From Shewanella holmiensis (GTDB lineage Bacteria; Pseudomonadota; Gammaproteobacteria; Enterobacterales; Shewanellaceae): a DNA stretch of 44,243 bases. The notes under the pieces are model-generated. The model was not told the origin of the DNA, made no database searches, and saw only the letters and a list, made by a program, of their open reading frames with translations. The stretch is from the NCBI RefSeq assembly GCF_025370255.1, contig NZ_JAMTCD010000030.1, positions 1 through 44,243 of the forward strand, given 5' to 3'. Positions 33,277-42,108 of this stretch are shown here, one piece after another. The first letter of the stretch is position 1, and each line of letters opens with the position of its first letter. Both the position numbers and the translations under genes were made by a program.

Positions 33277-34583
33277 ATAATGTTTTTTCGTTGTCATCAT
33301 TCTTTGGCCATGTTGTGATCCACAAAGACGTATCTGTGACCCATTCTGGGCGAATATCAGACCATGAAATAATACCGCCAGAATACGGAAAGCAAAGCCG
33401 ATTAATTTGGGCGCTTTGCCTTGCATCAGTGGTTATTTATATCAATCTTTATACGGTTCAGGGCATGTTGCCGCTGATTGCCGAGCACTTTGATGTTACT
33501 GGCGCACATTCCACTCTTGTGTTATCAGTTACCAGTTTCACACTCGCTTTTTCACTCCTTTTTTATGCGGTGATTTCCGATCGCGTTGGCCGCTTAAAGC
33601 CGATTGTGATCAGCTTGTGGTTATTAGCATGCTCTAATTTATTACTGATTTTTGTCACTGATTTCGACTCATTGGTATGGGTAAGGCTGTTGCAGGGCGT
33701 ACTGTTAGCAGCAGTGCCTGCCATTGCCATGGCCTATTTTAAAGAACAACTTGCCCCTGAGTTTATGCTAAAAGCGGCGGCAACTTATATTACCGCTAAT
33801 AGCCTAGGTGGGATTTTTGGACGATTATTTGGTGGCTTAATGTCACAGCATTTATCGTGGCAACAATCAATGGGCTTAGTGTTTATCGTTACGCTAATTG
33901 GGGTAGCAATAGTCACTTTTCTATTGCCTCGGCGTGAAATTAAGCCACACCTAGTAAATTTATCTGTTAAACCAGCAAAACTCGCAAAACTACAACAGGA
34001 TTTACAAGGCTTTTGGGGGCACATCACCGACCGAAAAATGAGTTTAGTGTTCATCATCGGCGGGCTGGCATTTATGATGATGGTAAATCAATTTAGTTTT
34101 ATTCAGCTGCATTTAATGGCATTACCGTATGAGCTGAGTCGATTCAATGCCACGCTAATCTTTTTGTGTTATCTCAGCGGCACCTTTGCCTCATATTTAT
34201 CGGCGAAGTGGATTGTACGCTTTGGGTCGATAATCTTATTTAAAGCGGCTTTTTTGTTGATGGTTCTAGGGACCTTGCTGACCTTAGTCGATACCTTATG
34301 GGCCATTGTATTGGGCTTTTTGATCACCGCGAGTGGGTTCTTCTTGACCCACAGTTGCTGTAACTCGTTTGTGGCTATTCGGGCGGTAAATCATAGAGCT
34401 AAAGCGACGTCTTTATACCTGTGTTGTTATTACTTAGGCGCGGCGTTAGGCGGACCCTATTTAATGGTCTTTTGGCAACATTCACTGTGGCAGGGGGTTG
34501 TGGTCGGTTCGCTAACCTTGTTAGCGATGTTGGCGCTAGCAATATGCTTATTGAGCAGAGGGCCGCTAGAAAAGCCGGCCTAA
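33267..34583 (+). CDS. MFS transporter (YnfM/AraJ-like drug:H+ antiporter family)
   Basis: This is an inner-membrane permease with about 12 hydrophobic helices. The loop motif between helices 2 and 3 is VISDRVGRLKPIVIS, the canonical MFS motif A. NSLGGIFGRLFGGLM is the helix-5 antiporter-like motif. A central hydrophilic loop (PRREIKPHLVNLSVKPAKLAKLQQDLQGFWG) splits the two halves. The opening YINLYTVQGMLPLIAEHFDVT resembles the YnfM subfamily. The substrate is unknown. The ATG at 33267 has no SD and sits in a hairpin. The first ~40 residues are poorly conserved, so a downstream GTG at 33316 or 33337 is possible. It is convergent with dctD. Confidence 0.85.
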   Translation: MANDNVFSLSSFFGHVVIHKDVSVTHSGRISDHEIIPPEYGKQSRLIWALCLASVVIYINLYTVQGMLPLIAEHFDVTGAHSTLVLSVTSFTLAFSLLFYAVISDRVGRLKPIVISLWLLACSNLLLIFVTDFDSLVWVRLLQGVLLAAVPAIAMAYFKEQLAPEFMLKAAATYITANSLGGIFGRLFGGLMSQHLSWQQSMGLVFIVTLIGVAIVTFLLPRREIKPHLVNLSVKPAKLAKLQQDLQGFWGHITDRKMSLVFIIGGLAFMMMVNQFSFIQLHLMALPYELSRFNATLIFLCYLSGTFASYLSAKWIVRFGSIILFKAAFLLMVLGTLLTLVDTLWAIVLGFLITASGFFLTHSCCNSFVAIRAVNHRAKATSLYLCCYYLGAALGGPYLMVFWQHSLWQGVVVGSLTLLAMLALAICLLSRGPLEKPA

Positions 34584-34612
34584 TTTAAGTGAGTGTATTA
34601 TTAGATTCGAGT

Positions 34613-35989
34613 CTAATTATCCGTAAATTGCTTGCGGTCTATGCCAAATTTTTTCATTTTGTCATATAAGGTTTTACGGGGCAGTTCAAGTTGCTCCATA
34701 GTGAGCTTGATACTGCCTTTATTATAATTTAGTGACTCTTCGATAAGTAAGCGTTCAAAAAAATCGACGCGTTGTTGTAATGACATATTGGAGTGCATAG
34801 TTGGGTGGTTATCCATATTACCCGCTGCAAACGCAGCTTCAGCACCCAATAGCACGTACCGTTCTGCTAAATTGCGTAACTCACGTACATTTCCTGGCCA
34901 ATCATGGGATGTCAGCATTGCTTGTTGTTCAGGATTTAATGCGATAAGCGCCTTGTGATAGCGTGTTGAGGCTATCCTGGCAAAATGCAGGAAGAGTAAA
35001 GGGATATCTTCTCTTCGCTCCCTCAGCGCAGGGATAGGCACTGTCACTAAATTCAGGCGATAGAGTAAATCCTGACGAAACTCACCGGTTTCACATAATT
35101 GTTGTAAATTCACTTTTGTGGCTGCAATTACCCGAATATCAAGGTCAATTGATTGGTTTGAACCTAAGCGTTCTACTTTCCGGTCTTCTAAGACCCTTAA
35201 GAGTTTGACCTGCAAACTCAGTGGTGTGCTTTCAATTTCATCTAAAAATAACGTACCTTGATTAGCGTATTCAAACTTACCAATTCGAGTTTTATCGTTG
35301 CCTGTATAGGCACCAGCCTGAGCTCCAAATAGCTCACTTTCGATGAGGTTTTCTGGAATTGCACCACAGTTAATAGCAACAAAATTGTGTTTACTGCGAT
35401 GACTATGATCATGAAGGTATCGGGCGACTAATTCTTTACCTGTACCTGTTTCACCTTCAATCATAATGTCGGCAGGGGCGTTTATCACCTGGTTGAGGAT
35501 ATTACGCATTTTGACTATGCCAGGGCTGTGACCAAGTATTCTTGGCCCAGGGGCAATATGTGATTCTAACTCTTTTTTTAATTTACGGTTTTCCAGGGTT
35601 AATTGACGCTTTTCTAAGGCACGTTTTGCTACATCAACGACATGCTCATTGTTAAACGGTTTTTCAAGAAAATCGTAAGCGCCTTTTTTTACCGCATCAA
35701 CAGCCATGGCGATATCACCAAATCCCGTGATCAGCACAACCGGTAAATCTGGGTCTTTTTGCATTAATTGCTGCAATAAACTAAGGCCATCCAGTTGGGG
35801 CATATTAACATCAGAAAATACCACGCCAGGCCAATCTCGATGGATTTGTTCTGCAACCAGCGCTGGTTGGGTGGTTGATGCCGCTGCGATGCCTTCTAGT
35901 TTAAATAACTGACTAAGAACACTGCCGATATGGGGTTCATCATCGACAATAATGACTTGTAGCGGGTTAATATCACCTAGTGGACTCAA
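34613..35989 (-). CDS. dctD: Sigma-54-dependent response regulator of C4-dicarboxylate transport
   Basis: Three domains are visible. The receiver domain (12-125) has DDE and phospho-acceptor Asp60 in FSDVNMP, plus Lys in FLEKPF. The AAA+ sigma-54 activator (~146-380) has Walker A GETGTGKE at 179-186 and Walker B GTLFLDEIES. The C-terminal Fis-type helix-turn-helix contains NKGSIKLTMEQLELPRKTLYDKMKKFGI. The sigma-54-contacting loop reads GAYTGN (226-231) instead of GAFTGA. At 458 residues it is DctD-like. Its start overlaps the end of dctB by 4 bases. Together they should sense dicarboxylates and switch on the -24/-12 promoter of dctP. The stop codon lies within a small palindrome (34600-34617). 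Confidence 0.94.
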   Translation of the reverse strand: MSPLGDINPLQVIIVDDEPHIGSVLSQLFKLEGIAAASTTQPALVAEQIHRDWPGVVFSDVNMPQLDGLSLLQQLMQKDPDLPVVLITGFGDIAMAVDAVKKGAYDFLEKPFNNEHVVDVAKRALEKRQLTLENRKLKKELESHIAPGPRILGHSPGIVKMRNILNQVINAPADIMIEGETGTGKELVARYLHDHSHRSKHNFVAINCGAIPENLIESELFGAQAGAYTGNDKTRIGKFEYANQGTLFLDEIESTPLSLQVKLLRVLEDRKVERLGSNQSIDLDIRVIAATKVNLQQLCETGEFRQDLLYRLNLVTVPIPALRERREDIPLLFLHFARIASTRYHKALIALNPEQQAMLTSHDWPGNVRELRNLAERYVLLGAEAAFAAGNMDNHPTMHSNMSLQQRVDFFERLLIEESLNYNKGSIKLTMEQLELPRKTLYDKMKKFGIDRKQFTDN

Positions 35990-37797
35990 GTTCGGGCATC
36001 CTCATATAAATAAATGGGTAAATGAATTTTAAAAATAGCGCCACCTTCAACATCATTTTCAACGGTTATTTTACCTTGCATTGATTCAATAATTCGCTGT
36101 GAAATAGATAACCCTAAGCCTAATCCTTGTCGTTCATTGGTCGTGAAGTAGGGCTCAAATATTTTGCTCATTTGGCCTTCTCTGACTCCGGGACCAGTAT
36201 CTTGGATGCTAATGATTAGCTTATTACTGGTTGTGGCTTTGCTTGCCGTAATATTGAGTCTTTTCATTGGACTTTGCTGCATTGCTACAATCGCATTACT
36301 TATTACATTTACCAATACTTGCTGTAATCTAACGGTATCGCCCCAAATCTGGCACTTACCTTTAAGCATTGTTTTACAGAGTTTTACCCCTTGTTTGTCT
36401 ATTTCAGGTTGAACGATAGTCAGCGCTTGTTCGATAGCTTGCTCGATTTCTATTGCGTTGTCTTTACCTTGCGATTTACGGGTAAAACTTTTGAACTGAG
36501 CAATAATGTCGGCTAATCTGTCGGTCAATTCAATCATGATTTTTAAGTTATTTTTGGCATCGTCAAACATATTTCTTCCCAGAAATGTTTGGGTATTTTG
36601 CGCATAACTTCTTAGCGCTGCCAAAGGCTGATTCAGTTCATGATTAATACTGGCGGATAAGCTGCCTATGACGGTCAACTTAGCCGCTTGTATCAATTCA
36701 TCTTGGGTATCCTTTAGTTTAGTGTTGGCTTGTTCAAGCTCAAGGGTACGCTCTTTCACTCTTTGTTCGAGTAAATTATGAGCATGTAACATACGGCGTA
36801 AATTTTTACGCCGTTCAATGGCATAAAGAATCAGTAATACCAGCAATAGATATAAACTTGCCGTTAATAACATGATGGTAGGCAACGACTTATATAAAGG
36901 CTTCAGTGGCGCTAATACATGCAGCGTCCAATTAGCCTTTGGCATCAATTTATTTTTTTCTAAAAAAGTTTCACTGCCATTGGCTGAAGTGATTTGGTAT
37001 GTATGTAGTTCTGCTTCAGCTAAAGCATTATAGGGTGGCTTTATGGCTAATTCGCTGATAGGGCGGGTTGCATAGCGCTTGGATGTATTCAAGGCAAAGC
37101 GTTTAGCCTGTGATAAAGGCGCCAAAGAGCGAAAGCGCCAATGGTTTATGCTGGATAAAAAGATAATGTCATCGGGGTCGCTAATCATGAACTCATATTG
37201 CCCTGCGATGGCAATACCTGTGCTTTGTTGTTCAATAACGCCAATATCCACTTTCACTACAATGACACCTAATACTACGCCATTATGCAATACCGGATTA
37301 GAAAAATAGAAGCCGCGTTTATCGGATGATGTACCTACAGCATAGTAGCGCCCAGCACGGCCTGATAACGCTTCAATAAAATATGGACGAAATGAATAAT
37401 CTTGATTGATAAAAGTATTAGGTTGCTGCCAATTACTGGCAGCAATAGCGACTCCAAGAGCGTCGGTTAAATAAATATCTGATGACTCTGTCACTTCTTG
37501 TAGCTCGGATAAATAGGCATTTAATTGGGCAATTTTTTGAGGATCTTTTTGGGCTAATAAGCCTTCTTGTAAAATGGGATTAGTGGCAATAACTTCTGGA
37601 ATAATTTCAAATTGTGCCAGTTGTTGATCAATGAACAGCACGAGTTCATTGATCTGTTTTTCAGATTGAGCAGCGATGTCATTTTTGCCCTTATTAAGCC
37701 AATACCATTGGCTGGTAAATAGGGTAAGTAACAGTCCAGCGATAAGAATGATACTTAATAAAATTTTGTATTGTATTTTTGTGGTAGCAATAACCAT
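35986..37797 (-). CDS. dctB: C4-dicarboxylate sensor histidine kinase
   Basis: This inner-membrane kinase phosphorylates DctD. It has one N-terminal membrane helix (ILLSIILIAGLLLTLF) and a ~270-residue periplasmic double-PAS/Cache sensor domain with SFRPYFIEALSGRAGRYYAVG. A second helix follows (IMLLTASLYLLLVLLILYA), then a coiled-coil linker. The dimerisation/phosphorylation box is SLSASINHELNQPLAALRSYAQN (His in NHELNQP). The ATPase has VLVNVISNAI, DTGPGV, and GLGLGLSIS. It is ~603 residues. ATG at 37797 has AAGAG upstream; the further upstream TTG-initiated extension is not supported. It lies downstream of dctM on the same strand but after a terminator-like hairpin. Confidence 0.94.
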   Translation of the reverse strand: MVIATTKIQYKILLSIILIAGLLLTLFTSQWYWLNKGKNDIAAQSEKQINELVLFIDQQLAQFEIIPEVIATNPILQEGLLAQKDPQKIAQLNAYLSELQEVTESSDIYLTDALGVAIAASNWQQPNTFINQDYSFRPYFIEALSGRAGRYYAVGTSSDKRGFYFSNPVLHNGVVLGVIVVKVDIGVIEQQSTGIAIAGQYEFMISDPDDIIFLSSINHWRFRSLAPLSQAKRFALNTSKRYATRPISELAIKPPYNALAEAELHTYQITSANGSETFLEKNKLMPKANWTLHVLAPLKPLYKSLPTIMLLTASLYLLLVLLILYAIERRKNLRRMLHAHNLLEQRVKERTLELEQANTKLKDTQDELIQAAKLTVIGSLSASINHELNQPLAALRSYAQNTQTFLGRNMFDDAKNNLKIMIELTDRLADIIAQFKSFTRKSQGKDNAIEIEQAIEQALTIVQPEIDKQGVKLCKTMLKGKCQIWGDTVRLQQVLVNVISNAIVAMQQSPMKRLNITASKATTSNKLIISIQDTGPGVREGQMSKIFEPYFTTNERQGLGLGLSISQRIIESMQGKITVENDVEGGAIFKIHLPIYLYEDART

Positions 37798-37839
37798 ATT
37801 TACTCTTAATTGGACATTAAAAAAGTGACAAAACAAATG

Positions 37840-37878
37840 AGAAAATATCCGTTGTCAGTTAGATTAACAACGGATATT
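37840..37878 (-). terminator. Terminator-like hairpin after dctM
   Basis: There is a perfect 12-bp stem AATATCCGTTGT (37844-37855) / ACAACGGATATT (37867-37878) with an 11-nt loop. On the minus strand it is followed by TTCTC. It would separate the dctPQM transcript from dctBD. Confidence 0.65.
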
Positions 37879-37916
37879 CAATTTTAAGGCTCGTTCATTT
37901 TGTTCAATAAATCAAG

Positions 37917-39314
37917 TTAATAGCCATTCAACTTATCAATGTATTCAGGCAAAAACAGTGATATTTGTGGAATATAAGTAATTAACATTAAGAAACCAAG
38001 TAATAAGACTAACCAAGGTAAACATGATTGGATCACCCAGCCCATGCTTTTACCGGTAATTCCCGCGGTAACAAATAAATTGAGCCCCACCGGTGGTGTT
38101 AGCATACCGATCTCCATGTTGACAACCATGATAATCCCTAAGTGGATAGGGTCGATGCCTAATTGCGTGGCGATAGGAAACAAAATAGGCGCCATAATCA
38201 ACAGAATAGCGGAGGGCTCCATAAAGTTACCCGCTGCTAGCAACAACAAATTGACTATGATTAAGAAGCCCCAAGCGGGCAAACCAAAGCCCACAATCGT
38301 TTCCGCAATAATATGTGGGATACGTTCAGTGGTAAGAACATGGGCAAAAAGCATAGCATTGGCAATAATGAATAACAGCATGATACTGACTTTTGCGCCA
38401 TCGCGAACCACATGACGAATCTCTTTATCTGTGGGGGTTTTTATCACCGCCAGCAACATTTGCAGAATATTACGTATTCCAGCACCAACAATAGATTCCT
38501 GCTGATTACGCCAAGCCACATTTTTCAATGGACCAATATCACGATAACCAAAGACCGCAATAAAATAGGCATAAACACAGGCTACTGCCGCTGCTTCGGT
38601 AGGACTTGCTACGCCGCCATAAATAGAACCCAGCACAATAATAATTAAGGCAAGACCACCCAAAGCTTTCGCGCTTGAAATGGATAGGGCTTTAACCCCA
38701 GGGAAGGGACGTGATGGTAAGTTTTTGATTCTGGCTACAATGTAAATTGCCAGCATCAAGATAAAACCCATCATTAAGCCTGGGATTAACCCTGCCATAA
38801 ACATTCTAGCAGCCGACACTTCAGTTGCGGCAGCATAAACTAGCATCACTATCGATGGCGGGATTAAGATACCTAAGGTGCCGGATGTGGTAATCACCCC
38901 TGCAGCGAATTTTTCAGGGTAGCCTGCGCGCACCATACCAACGATAACAATTGATCCGATAGCTGCAACTGTGGCAGGTGACGAACCTGATACCGCAGCG
39001 AATAGCATACATGCCATTACCGAGGCCATGGCTAAACCACCGCGAATATGGCCGACACTGTCCATTGCGAAATCAATAATTCTGCGAGCCACGCCGCCCG
39101 TGGACAAGAATGCCGATGAAAGAATAAAAAACGGAATCGCCAGTAAGGTGTAATGCTCAGAAGTGGATTCATAAAGCTTCAATGCGATTGAAGCAAGAGA
39201 GTCGTTTGAAAATAATAAAATAGTTAGAACGCTTGAAAAACCTAACGCAATAGCGATAGGCATACCAATTAACATACAAACAAGAAGTGTGATAAATAAG
39301 GTTGCGATAGTCAT
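37917..39314 (-). CDS. dctM: TRAP transporter large membrane subunit
   Basis: This is the 12-helix-class membrane permease of a tripartite ATP-independent periplasmic transporter, which uses the Na+ gradient to bring in solute delivered by DctP. Family blocks are MLIGMPIAIALGFSSV, FAAVSGSSPATVAAIGSIVIVGM, GTLGILIPPSIVMLVYA and SPTEAAAVACVYA, then MEIGMLTPPVGLNLFV. It has 465 residues, slightly longer than the usual ~430, with a cytoplasmic-looking insertion (VAWRNQQESIVGAGIRNI) in the middle. Its ATG overlaps the dctQ stop by 1 base, so the two membrane subunits are translationally coupled. Confidence 0.95.
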   Translation of the reverse strand: MTIATLFITLLVCMLIGMPIAIALGFSSVLTILLFSNDSLASIALKLYESTSEHYTLLAIPFFILSSAFLSTGGVARRIIDFAMDSVGHIRGGLAMASVMACMLFAAVSGSSPATVAAIGSIVIVGMVRAGYPEKFAAGVITTSGTLGILIPPSIVMLVYAAATEVSAARMFMAGLIPGLMMGFILMLAIYIVARIKNLPSRPFPGVKALSISSAKALGGLALIIIVLGSIYGGVASPTEAAAVACVYAYFIAVFGYRDIGPLKNVAWRNQQESIVGAGIRNILQMLLAVIKTPTDKEIRHVVRDGAKVSIMLLFIIANAMLFAHVLTTERIPHIIAETIVGFGLPAWGFLIIVNLLLLAAGNFMEPSAILLIMAPILFPIATQLGIDPIHLGIIMVVNMEIGMLTPPVGLNLFVTAGITGKSMGWVIQSCLPWLVLLLGFLMLITYIPQISLFLPEYIDKLNGY

Positions 39315-39976
39315 TATTTTTCGTCCTTATTTTTTTCTGTTGCTGTGGTTGAATTAATCGCACTTGCTAGTGCTGCTTCATCAATTAAATGCATGCTGTC
39401 TTTCGCTTCATCTGCTAATGCAAAGCCATCAGCTTTACCAGTCAAAATGGCGATAAACAATTGTACAAACCGCCAAGCCAACATAGAAAAACCTATGATT
39501 AAAATACTTTGAGACATCCAAACGGGTACCGCTCCCTCATCTTCAAGATCGATCTTTAATACATCCCATGCAAAATCAGGATCGAGTTGATGAACAAGAA
39601 ATGCTGGAAAATCGATATCCTCCATTGGCAGTCCAATTTGGTACATTTGGCTTAAATAATCCCAGCTACCTTTAAGAAATAAACCACAATAGATAACGCA
39701 TAACGAACAGGCTAATAGCGCAACCCACTTTTTAGGTGCGGGTGATAGTTTACTGACAAAGGCATCAACACCAATGTGCGCGCCGACCTTGACGCCATAA
39801 GACATGCCGAATAATACAAACCATCCACACAGAGTCAGGGTCAGTTCTTGTATCCACAGAAAACCGGTATTAAAGAAAAAACGTGCGATAACTTCGCCAA
39901 AAACCAATAAGGTCATCAGTGATATCAATAGGTTTAAAAACCCTTCTTCGAATTTATTGAGCAGATTTGAAATCAC
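39314..39976 (-). CDS. dctQ: TRAP transporter small membrane subunit
   Basis: This is the four-helix partner of DctM. Hydrophobic segments are LNLLISLMTLLVFGEVIARFFF, ELTLTLCGWFVLFGMSYG, KKWVALLACSLCVIYCGLFL and SILIIGFSMLAWRFVQLFIAIL. The family motif ELTLTLCGWFVLFG is clear. It has 220 residues, longer than typical (~170). The excess is a loop before helix 4 and a charged C-terminal tail. The start is GTG with AGGAG 6 bases upstream. The 73-base gap after dctP contains a strong stem-loop. Confidence 0.92.
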   Translation of the reverse strand: MISNLLNKFEEGFLNLLISLMTLLVFGEVIARFFFNTGFLWIQELTLTLCGWFVLFGMSYGVKVGAHIGVDAFVSKLSPAPKKWVALLACSLCVIYCGLFLKGSWDYLSQMYQIGLPMEDIDFPAFLVHQLDPDFAWDVLKIDLEDEGAVPVWMSQSILIIGFSMLAWRFVQLFIAILTGKADGFALADEAKDSMHLIDEAALASAINSTTATEKNKDEK

Positions 39977-40004
39977 TTTGTTCTCCTAAATGTTAATGAA
40001 AAGA

Positions 40005-40040
40005 GGGTTGTTATCCTGTTATGACTTTCGATAACAACCC
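40005..40040 (-). terminator. Stem-loop between dctP and dctQ (partial terminator or mRNA stabiliser)
   Basis: The arms GGGTTGTTATC (40005-40015) and GATAACAACCC (40030-40040) are perfect 11-bp complements with a 14-nt loop, followed on the minus strand by TCTTTTC. This could give more DctP than DctQM from one promoter. Confidence 0.7.
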
Positions 40041-40049
40041 AAGAGAACC

Positions 40050-41075
40050 CTATTGCGTGTTTGCGGCTTGTGCGGCGTCAATAACGTCTTTACCAATTTG
40101 AGACTCAAATTTAGTCCACACAGGTTTCATCGAATCAACCCATTGTTGGCGTTGTACTGCGGTTAATGAAACTAATTCAGAACGTTTTGAATCTAAAATC
40201 GCCTGTCTATCTTCACCTTCTTTAGCGGCAGCAATTTGATTGCCTAATACAATGGCTTCATCGAGAGATTTTTTGATAATTTCACGCTTGTCTTTAGGTA
40301 GGCTTTTCCAGAAAGTGTTTGACGTTACTAGCATGTAATCTAATACACCGTGGTTACTTTCTGTAATGTGGCTTTGCACCTCATAAAACTTCATTGAATA
40401 AATATTTGACCAAGTATTTTCTTGACCATCAATGGCGCGAGTTTGCAAAAGGGTGAACACTTCGGAGAAAGGTTTTTTAACTGGAATTGCTTTTACTGCA
40501 TCAAATTGAGCGGCAATAACATCAGACGCCATAATACGGAATTTTTTACCGCTGGCATCAGCCGGTGTTGAAAGTGGCGCATGGGCTGAAAATTGTTTCA
40601 TACCATTATGCAAATAACCTAAACCGACAATGCCTTTGCGATTCATCGAGTTTAACAGCTTTTGACCTTCCTCAGATTGCTGAAAACGGTCAACTGCTGC
40701 CATGTCTTCAAATAAGAATGGTAAATCGAATACCTGCAGTTTTTTGGTGTATCGTTCGAATTTTGACAAAGAGGGAGCAACAATTTGTACATCGTTCAAA
40801 AGCAATGCCGCTAGCTCATTGTTGTCGCCGAATAGTTGTGAGCTTGGGAAGACACTTACCGTGTATTCACCAGGTAAACGTTGTTCAACTAATTCTTTAA
40901 ACTTTAATGCCATTTGTCCTTTAGGGGTATTTTCAGCCACAACATGTGAAAACTTAATTTCAACAGGCTCTGCAAACGCGCTAAAACTTGAAACTAACAT
41001 TGAAGCGATAGCGGTCAGTTTTACCGTTGCTTTGATTGATTTCCACACAGGTTTAATTGCAATAGATGGGTACAT
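40050..41075 (-). CDS. dctP: TRAP transporter periplasmic C4-dicarboxylate-binding protein
   Basis: This periplasmic receptor captures C4-dicarboxylates such as malate, succinate or fumarate and passes them to DctQM. It has a long signal sequence with a basic start, a hydrophobic core (LTAIASMLVSSFSAFA) and cleavage near AFA. The mature part begins EPVEIKFSHVVAENTPKGQMALKFKELVEQR, the DctP signature. The substrate-binding arginine region is KKFRIMASDVIAAQFDAVKAIPVKKPFSEVFTLLQTRAIDGQENTWSNIY. It has 341 residues. AAAGGAAG lies 7 bases before ATG. A sigma-54 promoter lies ~105 bases upstream. Dicarboxylate specificity is inferred from the DctBD neighbours. Confidence 0.95.
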   Translation of the reverse strand: MYPSIAIKPVWKSIKATVKLTAIASMLVSSFSAFAEPVEIKFSHVVAENTPKGQMALKFKELVEQRLPGEYTVSVFPSSQLFGDNNELAALLLNDVQIVAPSLSKFERYTKKLQVFDLPFLFEDMAAVDRFQQSEEGQKLLNSMNRKGIVGLGYLHNGMKQFSAHAPLSTPADASGKKFRIMASDVIAAQFDAVKAIPVKKPFSEVFTLLQTRAIDGQENTWSNIYSMKFYEVQSHITESNHGVLDYMLVTSNTFWKSLPKDKREIIKKSLDEAIVLGNQIAAAKEGEDRQAILDSKRSELVSLTAVQRQQWVDSMKPVWTKFESQIGKDVIDAAQAANTQ

Positions 41076-41180
41076 GTTTGGGCTTCCTTTCTTGATTATT
41101 CATTGTTGTTTTTCCTCTATTTGCACTCGAACAATGCATTTGGGATATTGCTGGGTTCCCTAGAGGGGTACAACATAGGT

Positions 41181-41196
41181 AGCAAGGTCAGTGCCA
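41181..41196 (-). promoter_or_regulatory. Sigma-54 (-24/-12) promoter of dctPQM
   Basis: On the minus strand the sequence is TGGCACTGACCTTGCT. TGGCAC and TTGC are spaced by 5 bases, an exact match to the RpoN consensus. It lies 106 bases before dctP. The sigma-54 activator DctD is encoded 5 kb away, so activator and promoter fit each other. Confidence 0.9.
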
Positions 41197-41259
41197 ACTT
41201 GGAAATAATATTTATCTATATGTTTTTTATAGCTAAATATTTACTATTTAATGATGTGT

Positions 41260-41298
41260 AGCTTATTCTTGGGTCAGAAGAGGAACAGAAGATAAGCT
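41260..41298. promoter_or_regulatory. Candidate DctD upstream activator site
   Basis: AGCTTATTCTT (41260-41270) and AGAAGATAAGCT (41287-41298) form an imperfect inverted repeat, 65-100 bases upstream of the -24 box. This is the usual place for enhancer sites of NtrC-family activators. Confidence 0.45.
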
Positions 41299-41558
41299 GC
41301 TATGGGTGGGAAGTCACACATTGATAACATTCGATCATATTATTAACAAAATGCCATTTTCTAAGGCCATTTTTGAAAGAAATATTCATAAATTGAATGT
41401 GCTTAAAAAATAGAGGAGGGCGAAACGGTTATTTTTGTGGTTAACAGAGACTGTTATGCAGTAGATTATCAAAAACCAATGAAAGATTTAGAATGTTTTA
41501 TTGCCGAATAAGACAAAAATGTGATGTTTAGGATTTTAGTACGTTTTAGAAGAGTTTA

Positions 41559-41634
41559 TGGTGGTCGCTACTGGGCTCGAACCAGTGACCCCCTCCTTGT
41601 AAGGGAGGTGCTCTCCCAGCTGAGCTAAGCGACC
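41559..41634 (-). tRNA. tRNA-Val (anticodon UAC), copy 6 in transcription order
   Basis: This is a 76-base cloverleaf. The acceptor stem is GGTCGCT with GGCGACC-type closure, D-arm TAGCTCAGCTGGGAGAGCA, anticodon loop CTTACAA on a CCTCC/GGAGG stem, T-loop TTCGAGC, and CCA encoded. It is identical to the five other copies and lies last in the array. Confidence 0.97.
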
Positions 41635-41662
41635 TGGGATAAAGTAAAGCTTGATGAAGATA

Positions 41663-41738
41663 TGGTGGTCGCTACTGGGCTCGAACCAGTGACCCCCTCC
41701 TTGTAAGGGAGGTGCTCTCCCAGCTGAGCTAAGCGACC
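41663..41738 (-). tRNA. tRNA-Val (UAC), copy 5 in transcription order
   Basis: Identical 76-base copy with anticodon TAC and encoded CCA. The 28-base spacer on its 3' side begins, like most in the array, beside a conserved TCCCA just 5' of the next gene. Confidence 0.97.
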
Positions 41739-41767
41739 TGGGATATCTTGCTACATTTGGTACATTA

Positions 41768-41843
41768 TGGTGGTCGCTACTGGGCTCGAACCAGTGACCC
41801 CCTCCTTGTAAGGGAGGTGCTCTCCCAGCTGAGCTAAGCGACC
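41768..41843 (-). tRNA. tRNA-Val (UAC), copy 4 in transcription order
   Basis: Identical 76-base copy with anticodon loop CTTACAA and encoded CCA; the spacer to the next copy is 29 bases. Confidence 0.97.
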
Positions 41844-41885
41844 TGGGATAATGTAGCTAATGTTAAAACGATGAGTCCAAATAAA

Positions 41886-41961
41886 TGGTGGTCGCTACTG
41901 GGCTCGAACCAGTGACCCCCTCCTTGTAAGGGAGGTGCTCTCCCAGCTGAGCTAAGCGACC
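41886..41961 (-). tRNA. tRNA-Val (UAC), copy 3 in transcription order
   Basis: Identical 76-base copy with anticodon loop CTTACAA and encoded CCA; the 42-base spacer on its 3' side is one of the two long ones. Confidence 0.97.
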
Positions 41962-41987
41962 TGGGAACTCTACACTTGTTAATTATA

Positions 41988-42063
41988 TGGTGGTCGCTAC
42001 TGGGCTCGAACCAGTGACCCCCTCCTTGTAAGGGAGGTGCTCTCCCAGCTGAGCTAAGCGACC
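41988..42063 (-). tRNA. tRNA-Val (UAC), copy 2 in transcription order
   Basis: Identical 76-base copy with anticodon loop CTTACAA and encoded CCA; the 26-base spacer to the next copy is the shortest. Confidence 0.97.
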
Positions 42064-42108
42064 TGGGAATATAATCAACAACAATTAATAATTTCTTCAA
42101 TGAAATTA

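Larger units (their letters stand above)
41076..41558. other. Upstream control region of dctP and end of the tRNA-Val cluster
   Basis: These 483 bases hold the sigma-54 promoter (41181-41196) and an upstream dyad (41260-41298). I see no coding gene. The far end should contain the 3' end of the tRNA-Val transcript, but no obvious Rho-independent terminator is visible there. Confidence 0.5.

Noticed and set aside
34600..34617. Palindrome TTAGATTCGAGTCTAA at the dctD stop as a terminator
   Set aside because: It is a short, A+T-rich stem with no T tract on either side; too weak to call a terminator for the convergent MFS and dctD genes.
41834..42100. 88-codon minus-strand frame with an internally repeated peptide
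   Set aside because: It is only the translation of tandem tRNA genes and their spacers.
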